Positions 57,675 to 64,000 of a stretch of 64,000 nucleotides of DNA are shown here, piece after piece. Positions within the stretch are counted from its first letter, which is position 1; each line of letters opens with the position of its first letter. The stretch spans positions 1,860,001 to 1,924,000 of the forward strand of contig NC_135781.1 of NCBI RefSeq assembly GCF_028453695.1, in the 5' to 3' direction. Source of the stretch: Augochlora pura. Its lineage: Eukaryota > Arthropoda > Insecta > Hymenoptera > Halictidae. Position numbers and translations under genes: made by a program. The notes under the pieces are model-generated. The model ran no database searches, had not been told where the DNA came from, and saw nothing but the letters and a program-made list of their open reading frames with translations.

Positions 57675-58025
57675 TAGCTATTGTTAGGTAAAGCAGGAAT
57701 AGCGAGTATTAATTTTTTAGTATTTTGCTTTAGTAATGTGATTTGTTCAAGCGGTCGTGTCTGAAATATAGGAAAATAAATCGAACTTGATTATTTAATT
57801 TTTGGTCGATCGCATTTGTTAGCTAAATCGAGAATAGCTGGTATAAATATTTTATTATAAATCTTGTTCCTGTAATTTGATTTATTTAAGCAATCTTGTC
57901 GAAAGTGTAGGAAAATAAATCGAACGTGATTAGTTCATTTTTGGGTTAATTTGAAATTGTTAGGTAGGTCTGGAATACTGACTGTAAATTATTTATTATA
58001 AATTTTGCTGTGGTAATGTGATTTC
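57675..58025. repeat. Diverged tandem repeat, about 135-bp unit
   Basis: TTAGGTAAAGCAGGAATAGC / TTAGCTAAATCGAGAATAGC / TTAGGTAGGTCTGGAATACT open three successive units. The first two also share GGAAAATAAATCGAAC and the TAATGTGATTTGTTCAAGC / TAATTTGATTTATTTAAGC block. The third unit is partial. Confidence 0.85.
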
Positions 58026-58539
58026 GCGCCAAACCGTCGCGTCGCGCCAACCCCCGTTGCGTAACCGTGTTCGAAACAATCCGCGCTCGCGTTGCCGGCC
58101 GCGCGCAGTTTTGCCGCGACGACGACGACGACGACGGCGGCGGCAGGTTATTCGGATCGCGTCTAGCGTAACACGATTCCGAAGTCCCATTCCCATTTAT
58201 GTTGCTGCCTTTGGTAAGAATGCCGGGGTGTACAATTTCAAGAACGATACCGAACCGTAACCGTGGCCGCGCACAGATAGGATCTCTTTTCCCATAGAGC
58301 AAGAGTCCAAGTGCTTCGGTAATTGCCGCGGAATAATGGCCGGAATGGAAATTCCCCCGGCGGACGAGTAAAACGAGATGGACGGTCGCGATCAACGTCC
58401 GAGATCAACGTCCTGGATCTGCGTCCTGGATCAGCCATCCTAGATCAAAGATCCTAGATCAAGGTTTAAAATGAGACGCGATCGTTAGATCTTGAAAATA
58501 TTATTTATAATAAAATTTTTAGAAATTTCTTGAGATTGC
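58026..58539. other. Probable Ephrin intron, part 5, with short GATC-type repeats
   Basis: A (GAC)n run lies at about 58118-58135. A series of CGTCCTGGATC, AGATCAACGTCC and AGATCCTAGATCAA units occupies 58391-58464. No exon is recognised. Confidence 0.5.
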
Positions 58540-58935
58540 AACTTCCACCTCCTTTTCCCCCCACTTTTTTACCTCCTTTTCGTCTTCTTTTCCACCTCCT
58601 GTAAGAGAGAAAAAAGCTCGATCCTGTTTCACCTCCTTTTTAACATAACCTCGACATAACCTCTTTTTCCACCCCCCTTTTTTTCTTTTTCCTCCTCCTT
58701 GTCCGCCTCCAATTTCACCTCCTACTTCACCTCCATTTCCTCTCCCTATTTCACCACCTTCTTAACATAACCTCCTTTTCCACTCCTTTCTTTACCCCCT
58801 TTTCCTCCTACTTTTCTGCCTCCTATTTCACCTCCAATTTCACCTTCTTGTCCTCCTCCATTTCCACCTCCTTTCCATCCTCCATTTCCTCCTCTTATTT
58901 CACCGCCTTTTCCACCCCTTTTCCTCCTCCTGTTC
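58540..58935. repeat. Polypyrimidine block (CACCTCCTTTTC type)
   Basis: About 400 bp in which the + strand is almost all C and T, with recurring TTTCACCTCC and TTTCCTCCTC. Confidence 0.9.
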
Positions 58936-59388
58936 CTCCTTCATCCTGGCCACGTGACCGCGCCTCTCGAAGTAACGGGAACGAACGACACATCCCGGTG
59001 GAAACTCGATACCATCCTCCCCCCGGTTACGGATTCTTTCGGTGAAATTCTCCTCCCTGAACACAGTGATACAGTGAATCCTTCCGGTTGTACGGCGCCT
59101 CTCGCATTCAGACTCCCTAGCACAAACTATAAAGGATACCGTCGTACAAGGATTGCTTGGCCGCACGTACCGTACACCGCGCCCGCGCGCGCGCTCTCGC
59201 CCCGGTGTGTATACGGCATCGCGAACTGTATACAATTTCGCGGGGGGAGAGAGAGAGATAGACTCCGCCGCGGCGCAGCAGTTTTATTCCTCGTAAAACG
59301 AGAGAAGTTTGACTCTGTTCGGTGTACCGGGCGAGCAGCGATCGATCTATGTACGCTGCGACCGATCTTCTGCTCCCTTTTTTTTAAA
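58936..59388. other. Probable Ephrin intron, part 6
   Basis: GC-rich, with overlapping frames on both strands (the longest 157 codons on +). None has a recognisable domain. Confidence 0.4.
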
Positions 59389-59636
59389 AATCATAATAAC
59401 ATTAACATAACCAACATTCTAATATAGCAATTAAAATCGTCAAGAAGAAGCTACGAATTTTCTAATTTGTTAACAATAATTAAATTTCCTCCACGTTCAT
59501 TTCTACTGTCAGAAATGTTCCACTATCTTTTTTATTATAATTATTATTAACTAATTAGAGAATTCGTAGCTTCATCTTGACGATATTAATTGTTAATAGC
59601 AATATTGTTGGTTATGTTAATGCTATTACGATTTAA
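59389..59636. repeat. Long hairpin (inverted repeat, arms about 80 bp)
   Basis: The left arm contains CATAATAACATTAACATAAC, CAACATT, ATCGTCAAGA and AAGCTACGAATTTTCTAATT. The right arm, on the other strand, gives CGTAATAGCATTAACATAAC, CAATATT, ATCGTCAAGATGAAGCTACG and AATTCTCTAATT in order. The loop is about 80 nt. Either a fold-back element or a source of hairpin RNA if transcribed. Confidence 0.88.
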
Positions 59637-61130
59637 AGAAAAATTGGTATAATATGAAATTTCGTAGAATTTGTCGATTTTGTTTATTAGTTATATTATT
59701 ATTCGTCTTACCGATCCAGTTAAAATATTAATAAGAACGTCGAGGGTTACGGTCTCGTCCGACGAAATTGACGTCTCGTCTCCGAAACGTCCGAGCTCCA
59801 CTTGTCGGTTTAATACGCGCGTTAAAATCGATTGACTCGTCGCATTAATCGAGTAATAATTCATACGGTCGAGTAATTATATGAGACAATAAACGCTCCC
59901 CGGACCCCGGCTTTTATAATTTACTTCGCGCCGGCGACACATTTGTGGAATTGCTTTCGTGACTCGATTTGTCGGCCGATTCTACAGGCCGTTCCTGCGA
60001 TTTGGTCTCAACCGAAATGTACAGGATGTGTCAAAAGTCACTGGGAATCTAAAGTCATTCTAAGATCATCCTGAGATCATTTAATTGAAACTTGATTTAA
60101 TAAAAGAAAAATTAATTATCAACTAATGTACAAATCCGATGTCCTGTAATAAATTATTAATCAAATTTCTAATCCAGTTATAAAAAAATCTAATTAACTA
60201 TTTGCCAATCGAGATATCAATTTAATTTGTAATTCGATATTTATTATTTCCACTGAAATATTAATGGAATTGTTAATTTATTATTTGCTATTTGCGGACG
60301 TAATATTAGTTGAACAATTCCTTATTTATTATTTGCAAATGAAATATCAATTGAATTTACCAATAATTATTTATTATTTGCGATCGAGTTATTAATATAG
60401 CACTAAATCTCTCGCTTATTATTTCGGATAAAAAATTACCATGGATTTCTATTTTTTCCTCATTATTTAAAATAAAACTTGGCCAACTCCATCGAGCTTT
60501 GAAACGCTCGGCTCGCGGCAAATAAAAGCGAAGCCAGTGGATTCGTCGAAAAAGGAAAATTGGATGTTTGCTTTATCGCCCCCGATGCGTCGTCTCACTT
60601 TCGGCTTCTCCCGGCTCCTGTCCCCTTTCCCCGCCGGTTTTCCCTTCGCGGTCCTCTCCCTCTCATCCCCCGGGCTCTCCCGAGGGCCGTGCGCCCCCGC
60701 GGCTTTCAATGCGATTGATAATTTATTTAAGTATCGCCGCGTTAAATGTTAAATCATAACTACCGTCCGGATTCGGCGAAATCAAAACGGGCCGCGCGGC
60801 GCGGCGGTCGCGCTGCGGCCACCGGGCATTAGTCCATTGTGTTCGATTTTTAATTGAACGGCCGGCAGCAGCCCTCCGCCGATCGATCTCCTTCCCCGTT
60901 CCCCGTGCCGCTGTTCACGCGGCTCTATTATTATTTAACCGTGGTATCTTTCCCGCCGAATCGACGACCCATCCCGATATTCCCAGAGTTCGTCGCAGTC
61001 GCTCGTTCGACCACAGAATTTTCTCCATTTCCGGGTGGGAGTAAGTAGGTTAAACGCAAAATCGCGCAAATATTGGGACAATTGTGATATGTCTTTATAA
61101 TGTGCCCAGCATACTATACTATAATATATA
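59637..61130. other. Probable Ephrin intron, part 7
   Basis: 60090-60430 holds degenerate repetition of TTATTATTTGC, GAAATATCAATTGAATT and similar. 60580-61040 is GC-rich. No exon is recognised. Confidence 0.45.
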
Positions 61131-62259
61131 TTATAGTATGACATCGTTATATTGTATATTTGTATTTATATAGTGGTAAGTGTATAATAATATTAATAAT
61201 AATCTTTATAAATGTAACTATATAATAATAATAATAATTTTTGTAAATATAACTATATGACAATAATAATTTATATCAATATTATTTAAAAAAAAAAAGT
61301 AACATTTTTCACCGAATCGCAATTTTTTATAAAAATACACATATAATCTAATGACAAAAACAATCTGAAGAACGAATAATAATATTCTAAAGAACGAATA
61401 ATAATATAATAATAATAATAATAGTAACGAGGAAAGGCAAGGAGAACGTCGCACAAAAATCCTCCCATCCGCGTACAACATAAAAAAGAACAAAAATTGC
61501 CCCGTTCAAAGGGTACTTGGAGATACCTTCGTCGACACCGAGACGCATCCTATACCACGCCGCGGCGGTACGTACACAGGAAATTGGTCGCGTTTATCGG
61601 TGGGAATAGTAAAAATTTGGAATCTCTGCGCGGCCGGGGCGCAGTTGCGAAACATCGCGGCGCGCGACGCCCGGGATATCGTGAATTTACGATGAACGGC
61701 ATCGGTGCTGGCGGCGGCAGCGGCGCGGGGGTAGGGCGAGTTTTCCATGCGCCGCACGCGCGCACAGAGATTCGTTTCATTTAACCGAGGAGAGTGCTTT
61801 CAGCGCTTGTAATCGAGACCTTCGGTGACGACTAAATTACGCGTTCGACAAATTTGTATCGGAAATACAAATACTTTTTATAGACCCCCGATCTTCCGTT
61901 TTCCCCCTATCGATTCCGCGTTACCTAGCAACCTACCCCCCCTACCACCCCCCCTCGCTCGCACACCTCACTCCCTCCTCCACAGTGTGTATCGAATCAC
62001 ATTATCTCGATTCGAGAATGCCACTGTAGCACCTGATCGCGAAATAAACCTAGCGCGCCGCGGGCAAACGGAAGCCTCGCCTTTACCTTTTCCATAACGG
62101 CCCCTTGTTATTCCTAGTTCCGTTGCTTACATGGTGCAACACACCATAGACAACGGCCTTTTCTCTTTTGCCTACGATGACTATGGTTCCGTAGCCTAAA
62201 TTCTTATATTCTATATTATATTCTAATTTTTGCTCATATTGTATGTTATATTTATTTTA
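61131..62259. other. Probable Ephrin intron, part 8
   Basis: ATAATAATAAT simple sequence at 61180-61430, a GC-rich segment at 61500-61790, then C-rich AT-mixed sequence. No exon is recognised. Confidence 0.4.
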
Positions 62260-62408
62260 CATTATATTCTATATTATAGACTATATTATATTCTATATTA
62301 TAGACTATATTATATTCTATATTGTAGACTATATTATATTCTATATTATAGACTATATTATATTCTATATTGTAGACTACATTATATTCTATATTATAGT
62401 CTATATTC
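62260..62408. repeat. Tandem repeat, 24-bp unit, about 6 copies
   Basis: ACTATATTATATTCTATATT followed by ATAG or GTAG. The ATAG and GTAG variants partly alternate, hinting at a 48-bp higher-order unit. 24 bp is a multiple of three, so frames stay open on both strands. Confidence 0.93.
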
Positions 62409-63504
62409 AAAATTACAAATATATCGTAGCAATAAGTATAATAATAAGTACTAGTGCGTACTAATAAATTAAATAATAGTAATAAATAAATACTAACAAA
62501 TTTTGCAAACAACATTTTTTTAAAACAGTAATAACACCTACAAAATAGCAATAAAAATATATTCAGCTATATAATGTCCACGAATAAAAATTTACAAACA
62601 CGTAAACTATTTCCAAAAAAAATTATTATTTATTTAATATTAAATTTTATCCCTACCTAAATAATACTAAAATATGAAAATATTTGCAATTCTTTTACTG
62701 TCGTTAAGCGCACCGAAATTAACAACTGCGACAGGATCGCCAATTTCGCCGACCGAATTCGATATCGTAATTCGAGTCGAAAGGGTTGACGCCACGAAGA
62801 TATTCGCCACGAGGTGTTTAGCAGAAGGCGCACGTTCCGCGCGCGCGTAATTCGAGGACGAAATAAGTTGGTCGACGAGAACGGCGGCGAGCTGTGCGGC
62901 GTGTTTTTTTTCGGTGGATCGCGGGAGCAAAAGGCCTGCCGCGCCGATTAACGTGAAATTTTCGTCGAAGCGAATAATTCGCCTGGTGGCGGCTGGGGCG
63001 GCGAGGGGAGGGGGGTACGGGTGCACAAGGTGAGGCGTGACAGCCATTCGAACTGGCGCATTAGACGTAGAACGGTCGCGCGCGGGAACCGGGTACTAAT
63101 TTCGTTGCCGGCGCGCCCGATAGAAATTCAAGCAGCGCGCGCGCACCACGTACGATAATGTACTCAAATAATGCAATCACATGAAACGACTCCGATCGAG
63201 TGATATAAGCGGACAATGTTTCACGGTAATTGCTCTCGTCTTGCGCAATGGCGTAATGATATGGTGTGGTAGGCGCATAGGCGATTTTCATTGCTTTCGT
63301 ATATATGCGAATATATGTTTCGTATGTATGTATAGGAGAGTTTGCGAGGCTTTTAGATGTCGTTCGTTTCGGTGAATGACGCATTTGAATGGACAAGAAA
63401 GGACGAATGGCGACAAAGGAAAACGGACTTTTGCAACGTTTGATTATGTATTCATGTTATTCAATTTATAGCCGTTGTGATATAAAATGAAGGCGTTTGC
63501 ATGT
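62409..63504. other. Probable Ephrin intron, part 9
   Basis: AT-rich to 62700, then GC-rich to about 63140, then mixed. Frames on the minus strand (126 and 111 codons) have no family signature. Confidence 0.4.
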
Positions 63505-63741
63505 GACGAGTATAGTCGTTGTAATGCGAAATGTTGCTACTTTTAGAGCGACGAGTATACTCGTCGTAGTACAAAACGTTGCCATTTCTTCGCGACGAGT
63601 ATACTCGTCGTATCACAGAATGTTGTCATTTCTTCGTGACGAATATACTCGTCGTGACAAGAAATACAGCTACTTCTTCATGACGAATATACTCGTCGTG
63701 ACACAAAATACTCTCAATTCTCCATGACGGATATATACGTC
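63505..63741. repeat. Regular 44-bp array of 16-bp palindromes, 6 copies
   Basis: Palindromic cores lie at 63505-63520, 63550-63565, 63594-63609, 63638-63653, 63682-63697 and 63726-63741. Cores 2 and 3 are perfect palindromes (GACGAGTATACTCGTC); cores 4 and 5 read GACGAATATACTCGTC; 1 and 6 are more diverged. The start-to-start distances are 45, 44, 44, 44 and 44 bp. The 28-bp spacers share GTNNNACAAAATNTTG...TTCTTC-like sequence. Confidence 0.95.
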
Positions 63742-64000
63742 ACGGCACAAATGCCATGAATGAATTTCACCACTGAAATTCAATGGGTTCAAACGAAGAA
63801 CAGTCCATAACGAAATCGTCGAAATACCTAAAATAGAAATAAAACAAAAATGTCCTCTTCGCAAGAAATTCGTCTGTCTCCTAATTGCAACCAGAATCGA
63901 TCACGTTGCGTCAAAACGCGATCAATATTAGATAGGACGAGAGCGAGCGTTGCAAACCAGCCCTGTTTTCTCTATTATGCTCGTTGAATCAAAGACCTAG
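63742..64000. other. End of window, nothing recognised
   Basis: Mixed-composition sequence without a supported feature. Confidence 0.4.

Noticed and set aside
62230..62464. Tyr/Ile/Leu-rich frames on both strands
   Set aside because: They are artefacts of the 24-bp tandem repeat, whose length is a multiple of three.
63505..63741. CRISPR-like arrangement of short repeats and spacers
   Set aside because: The window is insect nuclear DNA, the spacers are related to each other, and no cas genes are present; it is a tandem array.

Overview
The window looks like nuclear DNA from an insect, most likely a hymenopteran (bee, ant or wasp). The evidence is two MBF2-family small secreted proteins, a split PPM1H-type phosphatase gene with short introns, mariner-type debris, CpG-rich islands inside very AT-rich DNA, and an extreme load of (GA)n/(CT)n microsatellites and G homopolymers. 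Two runs of exactly 100 N (19066-19165 and 25351-25450) are scaffold gaps. I cannot name the species. Coding density is very low: four loci are supported, all on the + strand, and most other open frames are repeat-driven or fortuitous.

Layout. 1-8.9 kb: gene-free DNA with GA-rich blocks, an exact 40-bp tandem repeat, two copies of a palindromic MITE and an A-rich strand-asymmetric block. 9.03-10.86 kb: a six-exon PP2C phosphatase of the PPM1H/J/M group (483 aa), with a poly(A) signal near 11.73 kb. 13.4-13.9 kb: an internally deleted mariner element that keeps the N-terminal part of its transposase. 14-23 kb: G tracts, microsatellites, tandem duplications and the first gap. 23.6-28.9 kb: two intronless, TATA-driven MBF2-family genes (119 and 131 aa) in the same orientation, separated by a long imperfect palindrome whose centre is the second gap. 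29-41 kb: a fold-back element, GA-rich blocks, GC islands and a tRNA-like SINE candidate between GACGTC-rich repeats. 41.7-46.2 kb: a GC-rich, CpG-rich, GA-rich block with stacked minisatellites, possibly the promoter and 5' leader of the next gene. 50.25-50.74 kb: a complete Tc1/mariner-type MITE with a TA duplication. 52.58-52.76 kb: the first coding exon of an Ephrin gene (signal peptide plus the start of the receptor-binding domain). From 52.76 kb to the end is probably Ephrin intron, carrying many tandem repeats, a hairpin and a regular 44-bp array of palindromes.

How the parts relate. The phosphatase, the secreted MBF2 pair and Ephrin have no evident shared pathway; they are simply neighbours. 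The MBF2 pair is a local duplication. The strongest unexplained structures are the 44-bp palindrome array at 63.5 kb, the gap-centred inverted repeat between the MBF2 paralogs, the three different minisatellites stacked in the putative Ephrin leader, and the number of independent fold-back elements.
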